A stretch of DNA of 64,000 bases, taken from assembly GCF_040396155.1 (NCBI RefSeq), contig NZ_JBEBOY010000002.1, forward strand, positions 1-64,000, given 5' to 3'. Source of the stretch: Tissierella praeacuta_A. Its GTDB lineage: Bacteria; Bacillota; Clostridia; Tissierellales; Tissierellaceae. A program made the position numbers and the translations under genes. Positions 34,346-44,623 of the stretch are shown here, one piece after another; position 1 is the stretch's first letter; each line of letters starts with the position of its first letter. The notes under the pieces are model-generated. The model was given only the letters and a program-made list of their open reading frames with translations. It was not told the origin of the DNA and did no database searches.

Positions 34346-36388
34346 ATGGGTAATTTAAGAATAGCAGGATTAGCATCAGGTATGGATACAGATGCTATGG
34401 TTCAAAGTATGATGAAAGTAGAAAGGCTGAAGGTTGATAGATATGAACAAAGCAAGCAAATAGCCCTTTGGAGACAAGAAGCATATACTAGTATGAATAA
34501 AATGTTTGCTAATTTTATATTAAATACAAGAAAAAGTATGGGACTGACTAAGGTCACTAGTACAGGAGTATCCATTGGTAATTCATATTCAAATCTTGAT
34601 TATATAAGAAAGGCAACATCATCTAATGAAACGGTAGCAACTGTGTCGACTACAAGTAAGGCTGTTAATGGTAGTTATAATATTGAAGTAGATAAATTAG
34701 CTAATGGGGCTAGTTTTACAAGTGCTGTATTAAAGGATGCTAATGGGAAAGAATTAGCTTTTGATAAGGAAGTAAAATTTGAATTAAGTACAGGAGCAAA
34801 GGATGCTGATGGCAAAGAAATAATACAGACAATAACAGTAGAGAATGCAAATGGTGTTACTGCAGATGATATCGTCAAGAAAATAAATTCTGCTAAGGTG
34901 AATATGTTAGATGGAAAGGTTGTAGATAATATTGAAAACCTTTCTGATGATGATAAGAAAAAGGTAAAAGAAGTGTCTCTAGGTGTAAGTGCATTCTATG
35001 ATAAAGGCAATGGCAGATTATTTATGCAGACAACTGAAACAGGTAAGGATGCAGAAATCAAGCTCTCAGGAGTAGGTACTGAAGGCGAAAACTTTGTTGA
35101 TAAAGTTGGCGGAAATAATTTGACATTTACAAGTGGAGATTTAGATTTTAAAGATGTTAAGTCTTTAGAATTTGAATTAAATGGTATAAAAATTATGGTA
35201 GAAGGTGAAACACCAAGTGAAGATATTACCATAGATAAATTACTTGAGGCAATAAATGCTGAAACAGATGCTCATGGAGTAACAGCTATAGAAAAAGATG
35301 GAAAATTAGTTTTGACAATGGAAAAAGCAGGGGAAAATGCAAAAATTGAATTGACCAACATAACGGGTGATACAAATAATAAATTTGATAATGCAATAAA
35401 AAATGGTAGCTTTAAAAAAGATGGAGCTCTATATAATAAAGGTGCAGATGCTCAAATTATATTTAATGGAGTTGAGCTAACTTATTCCTCCAATAATATT
35501 AATTTAAATGGTATGAATATTGAACTTAAGTCTACGGGGAAAACCAATATGAAGGTAGACACCAATATTGATGGAATAATGGAAAAGGTTCAACAGTTTG
35601 TCAATGATTATAATGAGTTGGTGGACAAGGCATCTAAAACTGTAAATGAGAAACGATATTCTAAATATCAGCCTCTATCCCAAGAAGAGAAAAACTCCAT
35701 GCATGAAAATGATGTTAAGCTATGGGAAGAAAAGGCAAAATCAGGAATGTTAAATAGTGATGGAATTATCCAAGGAGCACTTCAAAGTATTAGAACTGAT
35801 CTATATAGAACAGTAGAAAATGCTGAAGGTTCATTTAATCATATAACTCAAATAGGTATAAGTACAGAAAAATATTCTAGAGGAACTACTGGAGGAAAGC
35901 TCCAAATAGATGAAGAAAAGCTTAGAGCAGCAATAGAAAAAGACCCTGAAGGAGTAATGGAGCTATTATTTACAGAGCCAAGTAAATTAAAAAGAGACAC
36001 TACTGAGTTTCCTAATACAGAAGAAGGAAATAGAAAATATGAATTAGCAGAAAGAAAAAATAGGAGAGATAGTGGTGGACTTTTCACTAGGATGTGTGAT
36101 AATCTAATTGATGGAATGAAGTCAATTATAGATAAATCTGGTCCAGGTGAAGATGCAGAGTTGTTTAGGTCTGTAAAAACTAATATACTTTTAGATTTTG
36201 TAACAACAAAATCTAGTATATCTGATTTAGATAAAGAAGTATTAGATGCAAATAAAAAAATAGATGACTTAAATGTTATGCTATACAGAAAAGAAAATGC
36301 ATATTATGCTAAATTTGCAAATATGGAAAAGATGTTAAGTCAGATGTACAGTCAAAGTAATTGGTTGACACAGCAGTCAGCGAGATAA
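34346..36388 (+). CDS. fliD: Flagellar hook-associated protein 2 (filament cap)
   Basis: This 680-residue protein has the FliD N-terminal domain (about 1-105: NLRIAGLASGMDTDAMVQSMMKVERLKVDRYEQSK) and the FliD C-terminal domain (about 375-660: QIIFNGVELTYSS, QQFVNDYNELVDKASKTV, KLQIDEEKLRAAIEKDPEGVMELLF). The middle holds extra domains that are variable in this family. It forms the cap that places flagellin subunits at the filament tip. Operon partner FliS follows at 16 bases. The ATG follows GGTGGTGATT. Confidence 0.94.
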   Translation: MGNLRIAGLASGMDTDAMVQSMMKVERLKVDRYEQSKQIALWRQEAYTSMNKMFANFILNTRKSMGLTKVTSTGVSIGNSYSNLDYIRKATSSNETVATVSTTSKAVNGSYNIEVDKLANGASFTSAVLKDANGKELAFDKEVKFELSTGAKDADGKEIIQTITVENANGVTADDIVKKINSAKVNMLDGKVVDNIENLSDDDKKKVKEVSLGVSAFYDKGNGRLFMQTTETGKDAEIKLSGVGTEGENFVDKVGGNNLTFTSGDLDFKDVKSLEFELNGIKIMVEGETPSEDITIDKLLEAINAETDAHGVTAIEKDGKLVLTMEKAGENAKIELTNITGDTNNKFDNAIKNGSFKKDGALYNKGADAQIIFNGVELTYSSNNINLNGMNIELKSTGKTNMKVDTNIDGIMEKVQQFVNDYNELVDKASKTVNEKRYSKYQPLSQEEKNSMHENDVKLWEEKAKSGMLNSDGIIQGALQSIRTDLYRTVENAEGSFNHITQIGISTEKYSRGTTGGKLQIDEEKLRAAIEKDPEGVMELLFTEPSKLKRDTTEFPNTEEGNRKYELAERKNRRDSGGLFTRMCDNLIDGMKSIIDKSGPGEDAELFRSVKTNILLDFVTTKSSISDLDKEVLDANKKIDDLNVMLYRKENAYYAKFANMEKMLSQMYSQSNWLTQQSAR

Positions 36389-36404
36389 ATGAGGAGAGAA
36401 TGAA

Positions 36405-36794
36405 ATGACATATGATGCATTAAATAAATATAAACAGAATAGCGTACTGACAGCTACTCCAGAGGAACTTACTCTTATGCTATATGATGGTGCTATTAAG
36501 TTTATGAATATTGGTAAATATAGTATAGAATCTAAGGAATTAGAAAAAGCACATTCTTCCTTGATGAGAGCTCAAGACATTATTTTAGAATTAAATTATT
36601 CTTTAGATATGAACTATGATATATCTAAGGAGCTTAGAGGATTATATGATTTTGTTTTAGCTAAATTGGTTGATGCCAATATTAGTAAGGATAGCAAGGC
36701 TATAGAGGAAGCCATTGAAATTGTAAATAGTATGAGAGATACTTGGAAGGAAGTTATGAAGCAAATAAAACAGAAAGTTTACCAATCTAAGTAG
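36405..36794 (+). CDS. fliS: Flagellin export chaperone
   Basis: This 129-residue helical protein has the FliS hallmark N-terminus (ALNKYKQNSVLTATPEELTLMLYDGAIKFM) and KAHSSLMRAQDIILELNYSLDM. It binds the flagellin C-terminus and prevents early polymerisation. Ribosome site GGAGAG. Fourteen bases upstream is fliD, eight downstream is the flgN-like gene. Confidence 0.95.
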   Translation: MTYDALNKYKQNSVLTATPEELTLMLYDGAIKFMNIGKYSIESKELEKAHSSLMRAQDIILELNYSLDMNYDISKELRGLYDFVLAKLVDANISKDSKAIEEAIEIVNSMRDTWKEVMKQIKQKVYQSK

Positions 36795-36802
36795 GTGTTC
36801 TA

Positions 36803-37273
36803 ATGACTTATGACAATGTAAAAAAAATGATAGAACTTTCTTTAAAGAAGAAAGATATATTGATTGAAATTTTGGAATTAACCAAAACTCAAGCTTCTGC
36901 CATAGAAAATGATAACATGGATAAACTGAGTACGATATTAAGTGAAAAAGAAAAGTTAATGGAAAAGATAGATATATTAGACCGTGATTTCTTATCCTTA
37001 TATAATGCTGTAAAGTCAGAGGAAGGTATAGATAGCCTAGAGAAAATTAATATAGAGAAGTATGCTAATATAAAAAATTTAAAAGAAATAGTTGTTGAAA
37101 TAAATACTATATTAAATAATATCTCTACTCTAGATAGAAATAATACAATAAAGATGAAATCAAATGTGGATAAAATAAAATCAGATTTAAAACAAGTAAA
37201 AGAAGCTAAAAGAGCATATAAAGGATATCATTATGAAGCTGTAGGAAGTATGCTTATAGATGAAAAGAAATAG
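36803..37273 (+). CDS. FlgN-like flagellar chaperone
   Basis: This is a 156-residue protein predicted to be a long coiled-coil helix bundle. The start (KMIELSLKKKDILIEILELTKTQASAIENDNMDKLSTILSEKEKLMEKIDILDRDFLSLY) fits the FlgN/FliT group of export chaperones for hook-associated or cap proteins. Its position after fliS supports that. FlgN versus FliT cannot be decided by eye. A terminator closes the operon about 30 bases later. Confidence 0.75.
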   Translation: MTYDNVKKMIELSLKKKDILIEILELTKTQASAIENDNMDKLSTILSEKEKLMEKIDILDRDFLSLYNAVKSEEGIDSLEKINIEKYANIKNLKEIVVEINTILNNISTLDRNNTIKMKSNVDKIKSDLKQVKEAKRAYKGYHYEAVGSMLIDEKK

Positions 37274-37302
37274 GAAGTATAATATTATAATATAAGAATG
37301 TT

Positions 37303-37350
37303 ATAAAACAAGCTGGATGCAAGATATTTTGTATCCAGCTTGTTTTATTA
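37303..37350 (+). terminator. Terminator of flagellar operon
   Basis: The stem ACAAGCTGGATGCAA pairs with TTGTATCCAGCTTGT (one G-U pair), flanked by A and T runs. Confidence 0.9.
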
Positions 37351-37369
37351 TATATAGAAATATTTAAAT

Positions 37370-37612
37370 ATTAGTATTATTTAATATCTAATAAATTTAA
37401 TAAAAATTATATAATATTGATAAATTTTATAATATTCAATTACTAACCACTTGTCCATATGTTATCCACATATAAAAATGGATAAACTTAAATTATTGAC
37501 AGTTTTACACAGACTTATACACATTATCCACAGAATAATTAACAGATAACAATTGACAATTAACAAATTGCGCACAGAATGTGTTTTCTCAGAATATATT
37601 TTCTGTGGATAA
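37370..37612. promoter_or_regulatory. DnaA-box cluster 1 beside an AT-only stretch
   Basis: Three perfect TTATCCACA boxes lie at 37462-37470 (+), 37524-37532 (+) and 37604-37612 (-). TTATACACA at 37515-37523 directly abuts the second. An almost pure A/T tract at 37370-37445 lies beside them, like an unwinding region. No dnaA or rpmH gene is near, so this is more likely a secondary DnaA-binding cluster than the chromosomal origin. The remaining part of this gap to 37750 is AT-rich upstream DNA of hpf. Confidence 0.65.
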
Positions 37613-37750
37613 CTATAAAAAATAAAAAAAATTATGTTCTAGTTTTAATTTATATCCAATATAATGTTATTATTTTTAAATTTAGGGTAATATATATAAC
37701 AAATAGTATAAGCTATTATATCTTATGCTTATATGAAAGGAGCTGGGTTT

Positions 37751-38284
37751 ATGAAATTAAATTTCACTGGAAAAAATATGGAGATAACAGATGCATTACG
37801 CGATGTAACAGAGAAAAAGCTAGGGAAATTGGACAAATATTTTCAAAAAGATATTGAGGGTAATGTAACCTTCAGTTCAGAGAAGAATAGGAAAATAATT
37901 GAGGTAACCATAAACCTACCTGGTACTATTATTAGAGCTGAAGAATCTACGGATGATATGTATGTATCCATTGATAAAACAGTTGATGTATTAGAAAGGC
38001 AAATTAGGAAATATAAGACAAGATTACAAAAAAGATATAAAAACAATGAAACTATTAGATTTGAAAATGTAGTACCTTTACCAATGGAAGATGATCAGGA
38101 AAAACCAAAATTGGTAAAGAAGAAAAGATTTGGGTTAAAACCAATGTCATCAGAGGAAGCAATATTGCAAATGGAGTTACTTAGACATAACTTTTATGTA
38201 TTCCTAGATTCAGATAATGATGGAGTAAGCATTGTATATAAGAGAAAAGATGGTAATTATGGATTAATAGAACCAGAGCTTTAA
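37751..38284 (+). CDS. hpf: Ribosome hibernation promoting factor, long form
   Basis: This is a 177-residue long-form HPF. The N-terminal S30AE domain (about 1-100: GKNMEITDALRDVTEKKLGKLDKYF) occupies the decoding site. The C-terminal dimerisation domain (about 118-177: PMSSEEAILQMELLRHNFYVFLDSDNDGVSIVYKRKDGNYGLIEP) joins two 70S ribosomes into 100S particles in starved cells. The ATG at 37751 follows AAGGAG. An upstream ATG at 37733 overlaps that ribosome site and is not favoured. Confidence 0.94.
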   Translation: MKLNFTGKNMEITDALRDVTEKKLGKLDKYFQKDIEGNVTFSSEKNRKIIEVTINLPGTIIRAEESTDDMYVSIDKTVDVLERQIRKYKTRLQKRYKNNETIRFENVVPLPMEDDQEKPKLVKKKRFGLKPMSSEEAILQMELLRHNFYVFLDSDNDGVSIVYKRKDGNYGLIEPEL

Positions 38285-38298
38285 TATAAAGTTAGTAA

Positions 38299-38326
38299 AA
38301 TGCAGGATTATATCCTGCATTTTTTA
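38299..38326 (+). terminator. Terminator after hpf
   Basis: AATGCAGGAT pairs with ATCCTGCATT around TAT, followed by Ts (38320-38325). Confidence 0.9.
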
Positions 38327-38412
38327 TGTCAATCTTATAGTTGAAAGGACTATCAATAAATGATAAAATAAAATGATAGCTGTGAGATCGAAGTTTGAAA
38401 GGTGGTTAATCA

Positions 38413-41151
38413 ATGGCAAGCTTATTTGAGAAGATGTTTGGTACCTATAGTGATAGGGAGTTAAAAAAAGTTACACATATAGTTGATAAAATAATTTCAT
38501 TAGATGGAGAAATACAGAAACTAACAGATGATCAGTTGAAGGACAAGACATTAGAATTTAAAAATAGATTAAGTAAAGGCGAGACTCTCGATGATATTTT
38601 ACCTGAAGCTTTTGCAGTGGTAAGAGAAGCATCTTATAGGGTACTTGGTATGAAACATTTTAGAGTCCAATTACTTGGTGGAATAATACTTCACCAAGGA
38701 AGAATCGCAGAAATGAGAACAGGTGAAGGTAAGACTTTAGTAGCTACTTTGCCAGCATATTTAAATGCTTTAACAGGAAAAGGAGTTCATGTAGTTACAG
38801 TAAATGATTATTTAGCTAAAAGAGATAAGGAATGGATGGGAAAAGTTCATGAATTTTTAGGACTTAAAGTTGGATGCATTGTTCATGATATAACCAATGC
38901 AGATAGAAAAGCAGCATATAACTGCGATATTACTTATGGTACTAATAATGAATTTGGTTTTGACTACCTTAGGGATAATATGGTTATTTATAAGGAAGAT
39001 ATGGTACAAAGACCCCTTTATTTTTCCATAGTAGATGAGGTAGATAGTATATTAGTAGATGAAGCTAGAACCCCTTTGATTATTTCAGGAGTAGGTGATA
39101 AATCTACTAAGCTTTATGAAATGGCTGATAATTTTGTAAGGACATTAACTAGCAGAATAATGGATCCTAGTGAAGAAAAGGTTGATCCATTTAACAATGA
39201 ATTTAAAGAAGAAACTGTAGATTATGTAATAGATGAAAAGGCTAAGTCTTGTTCTATTACTGAAAAGGGTACTGCAAAGGCAGAAGCATTCTTTGGTATT
39301 GAAAATCTATCAGATATAGAAAATATGGAAATAGCTCATCATGTTAATCAAGCATTGAAAGCTAGATCTATAATGAAAAGAGATATAGACTATGTAGTGA
39401 AAGATGGAGAAGTAGTTATTGTAGATGAATTTACTGGAAGGCTTATGTATGGTAGAAGGTATAGTGATGGTCTTCATCAAGCAATTGAAGCTAAGGAAAA
39501 ATTAAATGTAAGGTCTGAATCAAAGACTTTAGCAACTATTACATTCCAAAACTATTTTAGAATGTATACTAAATTATCTGGTATGACTGGTACTGCAAAA
39601 ACAGAAGAATCAGAGTTTAGGGAAATATATGATATGGACGTAGTTGAGATACCAACAAATAAACCAATATTAAGACAGGATTTAGCTGATGTTATTTATA
39701 GAAACGAAGAGGCTAAGTTTAAAGCAGTGGTTAGGGAAATAAAGGAAAGACATACAACAGGACAACCAATATTAGTAGGTACAATTACTATAGAAAGATC
39801 TGAAATACTTTCTAAGATGCTTAAAAAAGAGGGAATTTCCCACGAAGTATTAAATGCGAAACATCATGATAGGGAAGCGGAAATAGTAGCCCAAGCTGGT
39901 AGATTTGGAGCAGTTACCATAGCTACAAATATGGCTGGTAGAGGTACAGATATAGTTCTTGGAGGTAATCCAGAATTCCTTGCAAAGCAAGAAATGAAGA
40001 AAAAAGGATTTACAGATGAGACAATATCATTAGTAGATAGCTTCTATGAAACAGATAATGAGGAAGTCTTGGAAGCAAGAAGAATATATCAGGAATTACA
40101 TGATAAATATAAGGTAGAAACTGATGCAGAAAATCTAAAGGTATTAGAAGCTGGAGGACTTCATATAATCGGTACAGAAAGACATGAGTCGAGACGTATT
40201 GATAATCAGCTTAGAGGTCGTGCTGGTAGACAAGGAGACCCTGGTTCTTCTAGATTTTATATATCTTTGGAAGATGATTTAATGAGATTATTCGGCGGAG
40301 AAAGAATAATCAATCTAATTGACAATTTAAAAATGCCTGAAGATGAGCCTTTAGAGCATTCCATGCTTACAAGAGCCATAGAAAATGCCCAAAAGAAAGT
40401 AGAGGGAAATAACTTTGGCATTAGAAAGCATGTATTAAAATATGATGATGTTATGAATAAACAAAGAGAAGTTATATATGGAGAACGTAAAAAAGTATTG
40501 GAAGGAGAAGATTTGAGATCTCATATCCAAGAAATGGTTAAGTCTTTGATTACAGACAATGTTGAAATATATACAAGACAAAGTAAATATCCAGAAGAAT
40601 GGGATATTGAAGGTTTAGAAAACTATGCAATGAACCTTTTAAATCTTGATAAGAAATTCTTATCATTTAAAGATATAGAAGGACTTACTAAGGAAGATCT
40701 AATAGATAAAATATTAGAAAATGCTGAGGAGAGATATCATTCTAAGGAATCAGACTTTGGAGAAGAAAGATTTAGAGAAGTAGAAAGAGTAGTTTTACTT
40801 CAAGTAGTAGATAGTAAATGGATGGATCATATAGATGCTATGGATCAATTAAGACAAGGTATTGGTTTAAGAGCCTATGGTCAAGAGGACCCTGTTCGTG
40901 CATATCAAAATGAAGGATATGATATGTTTAACGAAATGACTCATAGTATTTGGGAAGATACTGTAAGATTTTTATATCAAGTGGTAAATCCAGAAAAGAT
41001 TCAGAGGAAAAAGGTAGCAGAACCTATAGCTACAAATTCTGGAGAAATAAGTAAAACTATTGTAAATAAAGAGAAAAAGGTAGGAAGAAATGACCCTTGT
41101 CCATGTGGTAGTGGAAAGAAATATAAAAAATGCTGCGGACAGGATGAATAG
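38413..41151 (+). CDS. secA: Protein translocase ATPase
   Basis: This 912-residue SecA has Walker A MRTGEGKTLVATLPAYLNAL (about 99-118), Walker B with the DEVDSILVDEARTPLIISG segment, the second helicase domain (ATNMAGRGTDI, GRAGRQGDPG) and the C-terminal zinc-binding SEC-C motif (CPCGSGKKYKKCC). It drives protein export through SecYEG. It is followed by prfB, the common hpf-secA-prfB order of Clostridia. Ribosome site AAAGGTGG. Confidence 0.97.
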   Translation: MASLFEKMFGTYSDRELKKVTHIVDKIISLDGEIQKLTDDQLKDKTLEFKNRLSKGETLDDILPEAFAVVREASYRVLGMKHFRVQLLGGIILHQGRIAEMRTGEGKTLVATLPAYLNALTGKGVHVVTVNDYLAKRDKEWMGKVHEFLGLKVGCIVHDITNADRKAAYNCDITYGTNNEFGFDYLRDNMVIYKEDMVQRPLYFSIVDEVDSILVDEARTPLIISGVGDKSTKLYEMADNFVRTLTSRIMDPSEEKVDPFNNEFKEETVDYVIDEKAKSCSITEKGTAKAEAFFGIENLSDIENMEIAHHVNQALKARSIMKRDIDYVVKDGEVVIVDEFTGRLMYGRRYSDGLHQAIEAKEKLNVRSESKTLATITFQNYFRMYTKLSGMTGTAKTEESEFREIYDMDVVEIPTNKPILRQDLADVIYRNEEAKFKAVVREIKERHTTGQPILVGTITIERSEILSKMLKKEGISHEVLNAKHHDREAEIVAQAGRFGAVTIATNMAGRGTDIVLGGNPEFLAKQEMKKKGFTDETISLVDSFYETDNEEVLEARRIYQELHDKYKVETDAENLKVLEAGGLHIIGTERHESRRIDNQLRGRAGRQGDPGSSRFYISLEDDLMRLFGGERIINLIDNLKMPEDEPLEHSMLTRAIENAQKKVEGNNFGIRKHVLKYDDVMNKQREVIYGERKKVLEGEDLRSHIQEMVKSLITDNVEIYTRQSKYPEEWDIEGLENYAMNLLNLDKKFLSFKDIEGLTKEDLIDKILENAEERYHSKESDFGEERFREVERVVLLQVVDSKWMDHIDAMDQLRQGIGLRAYGQEDPVRAYQNEGYDMFNEMTHSIWEDTVRFLYQVVNPEKIQRKKVAEPIATNSGEISKTIVNKEKKVGRNDPCPCGSGKKYKKCCGQDE

Positions 41152-41227
41152 TGAATAGTTAAAAGACAAAAGACTCTAAACATCTGCTAAGAACTTTTTG
41201 CTTTAACTAAAAAAACGAGGTGATATA

Positions 41228-42335
41228 TTGCAGGACATATATTTGAACAAAGAAAAACTTAGTGAAATAAAAAATATGATTACAGAATTGGGTGTTTCAC
41301 TTTGACATCCAAGGTCTTAGGGATAAAGCCTTTGATTTAGAACAGTTATCTTATGAGGAAGATTTTTGGAAAGATGTAGACAAAGCTCAAAAAACTATGC
41401 AGGAAATAAAGGCTTTAAAGAATCAGATAAAAGAATATGATGATTTAATTGAATCAATAGGTAATCTGGAAGCTTTAATAGAATTGGTTCTTGAAGAAGA
41501 AGCCTATGATATGTACAAGGATATAGAAGATGGACTTAAGGAATTAAGTATAAATGCAGATAAATTTAAACTAAGTACTTTACTTTCAGGTGAATTTGAT
41601 AGAAACAATGCTATTCTTTCCATACATTCTGGAGCTGGAGGATTGGAAGCTCAGGATTGGGCTGAGATGCTTTTAAGATTATATAGAAGATGGGCAGAAG
41701 GAAAAGGATTTCAAGTTGAAGTCTTAGACATTTTGGCAGATACAGAAGGCGGTATAAAATCTGTTACTTTGCTTATAAAGGGATATAATGCCTATGGATA
41801 TCTAAAATCTGAAAAGGGAGTTCATAGACTAGTAAGAATATCTCCCTTTGATTCTGCTGGAAAAAGACATACATCCTTTGCCAGCATAGATGTATATCCA
41901 GAGTTAGATAATGATGTAAATATTGAAATCAATCCTTCTGATTTAAAGATAGATACCTATAGATCTGGTGGTGCTGGAGGTCAGCATGTAAATACTACGG
42001 ATTCTGCAGTGAGAATTACACATATTCCTACAGGAATAGTAGTTCAATGCCAGAATGAAAGGTCCCAAATTACTAATAGACAGACGGCTATGAATATGCT
42101 AAAAGCTAAGTTAGTTCAGTTAAAAGAAGAAGAGAAAAAAGAGAAGATAGAAGATTTACATGGAAGCTATAGTCAAATAGCTTGGGGAGCACAAATAAGA
42201 TCCTATGTATTTCATCCATATAGTATGGTAAAAGACCATAGAACCAATGCTGAAGTTGGAGATGTATATGGAGTAATGGATGGAGACATTGATATATTTA
42301 TAAATGAATATTTAAAACAGAAAGCCCTTTCGTAA
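41228..42335 (+). CDS. prfB: Peptide chain release factor 2 with programmed +1 frameshift
   Basis: RF2 is encoded in two frames. The first part runs from a TTG at 41228 (after GAGGTGAT) for 25 codons to CTT at 41300-41302, followed by TGA at 41303-41305. The sequence CTTTGAC is the classical slip site, and reading shifts +1 to GAC at 41304. The second part gives DIQGLRDKAFDLEQL onwards. The product is about 368 residues with the GGQ motif (RSGGAGGQHVNTTDSAVR) and the SPF tripeptide (ISPFDSAG) that reads UGA and UAA. Low RF2 favours the shift, so the gene is autoregulated. Reading only from the GTG at 41292 would give a truncated product. Confidence 0.95.
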
Positions 42336-42355
42336 AAAAGGGCTAAATTTTTCTG
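42322..42355 (+). terminator. Terminator after prfB
   Basis: AGCCCTTT (42323-42330) pairs with AAAGGGCT (42337-42344), followed by AAATTTTT. It overlaps the last codons of prfB. Confidence 0.75.
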
Positions 42356-42430
42356 TAAAAGAGGAATTTTTGATTTTGTGTAGAATAATACATAAAAAGG
42401 CTTGTAAATAAATTGAAGGGAAAGATGTAA

Positions 42431-44530
42431 ATGGATATTTTAAAAATGCTTACTGATGAGTTTAAATTAAAACCCTATCAGGTAAAAAATACAGTTCAGT
42501 TATTAGATGAAGGTAATACTATACCATTTATAGCTAGATATAGAAAGGAACAAACTGGAGAGTTACAGGATATCGTTATAAGGGAGTTATCTAATAGATT
42601 AACTTATTTAAGAAATTTAGAAGCAAGAAAAGAAGAAGTTATAAGATTAATAGACGAGCAAGGAAAGCTTACAGAGGAATTGAAAAAAGAAATAATAGAT
42701 TCAGAAACTCTTCAAAGAGTTGACGATTTATATAGACCATTTAGACCAAAGAGAAGAACTAGAGCTACTATTGCAAAGGAAAAAGGCTTAGAGCCTCTTG
42801 CTGAAATTATACTTAATCAATCTTTAGATAAGGAAGAATTTAGAAATAAGGTAATCAGCTTCATAGATGAAGAAAAGGGAGTTAATAATGAAGAAGAAGC
42901 ATTAAATGGTGCAATGGATATTATAGCAGAAATAGTATCTGATGATGCTGATAATAGAGAGATTATGAAGAAGTTTATAAATGATAGGGGAATTTTAATA
43001 GTAGAAGGAATAGATAAAGAAGAAAAAACAGTATATGAAATGTACTATGATTATAAGGAACCTATAAAATCCATTGCAAATCATAGAATACTGGCTATAA
43101 ATAGGGGAGAGAAGGATAAAAAACTAAAGGTAGGGTTAAATATAGATGATGCTTATTTAATAGAATTATTGGAAAACAAACTAATAAAAGATAAAAATAA
43201 AGATACATCTGTTTATATAGAAAAAGCTATAGATGATGGATATAAACGACTTTTATTCCCTTCATTAGAGAGAGAAATAAGGAATAATTTAACAGAGAGA
43301 GCTGAAGAAGAAGCTATAAAAGTATTTGCTATAAATTTAAAACCATTGCTTATGCAGCCTCCTATTAAGGGGAAAACTGTAATAGCAATAGACCCTGGAT
43401 TTAGGACAGGCTGTAAGGTCGCAGTTGTAGATGAAACAGGTAAGATGCTTGATTATATTACAGTGTATCCTACACAACCTCAAAACAAAGTAGAGGAAAC
43501 AAAGACTAAATTAAAAGAATTAATTGATAAACATAATGTTGATTTAATATCCATTGGAAATGGTACTGCATCTAGGGAAACTGAAATGGTTGTAGCTGAA
43601 ATGTTAAAGGAAATAGAAAAGAAGGTTTCATATATAATAGTTAGCGAAGCTGGTGCATCAATTTATTCAGCATCAGAAGTAGGCATAAAAGAATTTCCAG
43701 ATTTAGACGTTTCAATTAGAGGAGCTGTATCTATTGGAAGAAGACTGCAGGACCCTATGGCAGAACTTGTAAAGATTGAGCCAAGACATATTGGAGTAGG
43801 ACAATATCAGCATGATTTAAATCAAGGGAAACTTGATGAAGCTCTTACAGGAGTTGTAGAAGACTGTGTAAATAGTGTAGGTGTAGATTTAAATACTGCC
43901 AGTCCATCTCTATTAAAATATGTATCAGGAGTATCTACTAGAGTTGCCAATAGTTTAGTTAAGACTAGGGAAGAAATAGGCAAGTTTACAAATAGAAAAG
44001 AACTTCTTAAAGTAAAGGGATTGGGAGAAAAAACCTTTATCCAATGTGCAGGATTCTTGCGTATTCCTGAAGGAGATAATCCATTGGATAATACTGGAGT
44101 CCATCCAGAATCCTATGAGGTAGCAGAAAAATTACTTAAGATGGATTATTCCAAGGGAGAAATAGAAAAGATATCTGAGGAATTAAACATTGGTATCCCA
44201 ACTCTTGAAGATATAATTAAGGAACTTGAAAAACCAGGGAGAGACCCTAGAGATGAGATGCCGAAGCCTATTTTAAGACAAGATGTACTTAAGATAGAAG
44301 ATTTGAATCCAGATATGGTTTTAAATGGGACTGTAAGAAATGTAGTAGATTTTGGTGCTTTTGTTGATATAGGTGTAAAAGAAGATGGATTAGTTCATAT
44401 ATCTCAACTTTCCAACAGATTTATTAAACACCCTAAGGAAGTAGTTAAAGTAGGGGATATTGTTAAAGTTAAAATAGTAGAAGTAGATATGGGAAGAGGA
44501 AGAATTGCTCTAAGTATGAAAGAAGTTTAA
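42431..44530 (+). CDS. tex: Tex-family RNA-binding transcription accessory protein
   Basis: This 699-residue protein follows the full Tex layout. It has an N-terminal helical domain (TIPFIARYRKEQTGEL), a YqgF/RNase H-like fold (AIDPGFRTGCKVAVVDETGK, about 320-340), helix-hairpin-helix repeats (VNSVGVDLNTASPSLLKYVSG, LLKVKGLGEKTF) and a C-terminal S1 domain (about 630-699: VLNGTVRNVVDFGAFVDIGVKEDGLVHIS). It binds nucleic acid and acts with RNA polymerase and rRNA metabolism. Single gene. Confidence 0.95.
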   Translation: MDILKMLTDEFKLKPYQVKNTVQLLDEGNTIPFIARYRKEQTGELQDIVIRELSNRLTYLRNLEARKEEVIRLIDEQGKLTEELKKEIIDSETLQRVDDLYRPFRPKRRTRATIAKEKGLEPLAEIILNQSLDKEEFRNKVISFIDEEKGVNNEEEALNGAMDIIAEIVSDDADNREIMKKFINDRGILIVEGIDKEEKTVYEMYYDYKEPIKSIANHRILAINRGEKDKKLKVGLNIDDAYLIELLENKLIKDKNKDTSVYIEKAIDDGYKRLLFPSLEREIRNNLTERAEEEAIKVFAINLKPLLMQPPIKGKTVIAIDPGFRTGCKVAVVDETGKMLDYITVYPTQPQNKVEETKTKLKELIDKHNVDLISIGNGTASRETEMVVAEMLKEIEKKVSYIIVSEAGASIYSASEVGIKEFPDLDVSIRGAVSIGRRLQDPMAELVKIEPRHIGVGQYQHDLNQGKLDEALTGVVEDCVNSVGVDLNTASPSLLKYVSGVSTRVANSLVKTREEIGKFTNRKELLKVKGLGEKTFIQCAGFLRIPEGDNPLDNTGVHPESYEVAEKLLKMDYSKGEIEKISEELNIGIPTLEDIIKELEKPGRDPRDEMPKPILRQDVLKIEDLNPDMVLNGTVRNVVDFGAFVDIGVKEDGLVHISQLSNRFIKHPKEVVKVGDIVKVKIVEVDMGRGRIALSMKEV

Positions 44531-44623
44531 ATAATGGTTTCCTTATATTGGTAAAAACAGTTGAATAATCAAAATATTGTAGATATAATATTATTTAGAG
44601 TTACGAAATAAGGGGGAGATTGT

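Noticed and set aside
37370..37612. Chromosomal replication origin
   Set aside because: The boxes are origin-like, but no dnaA, dnaN or rpmH gene is near. It is kept as a DnaA-box cluster only.
37579..37857. 92-residue open frame before hpf
   Set aside because: It overlaps the DnaA boxes and the start of hpf in another frame and has no ribosome site or family.
41292..42335. prfB read as a normal gene from GTG 41292
   Set aside because: The upstream 25 codons, CTTTGAC and in-frame TGA show the programmed frameshift form instead.
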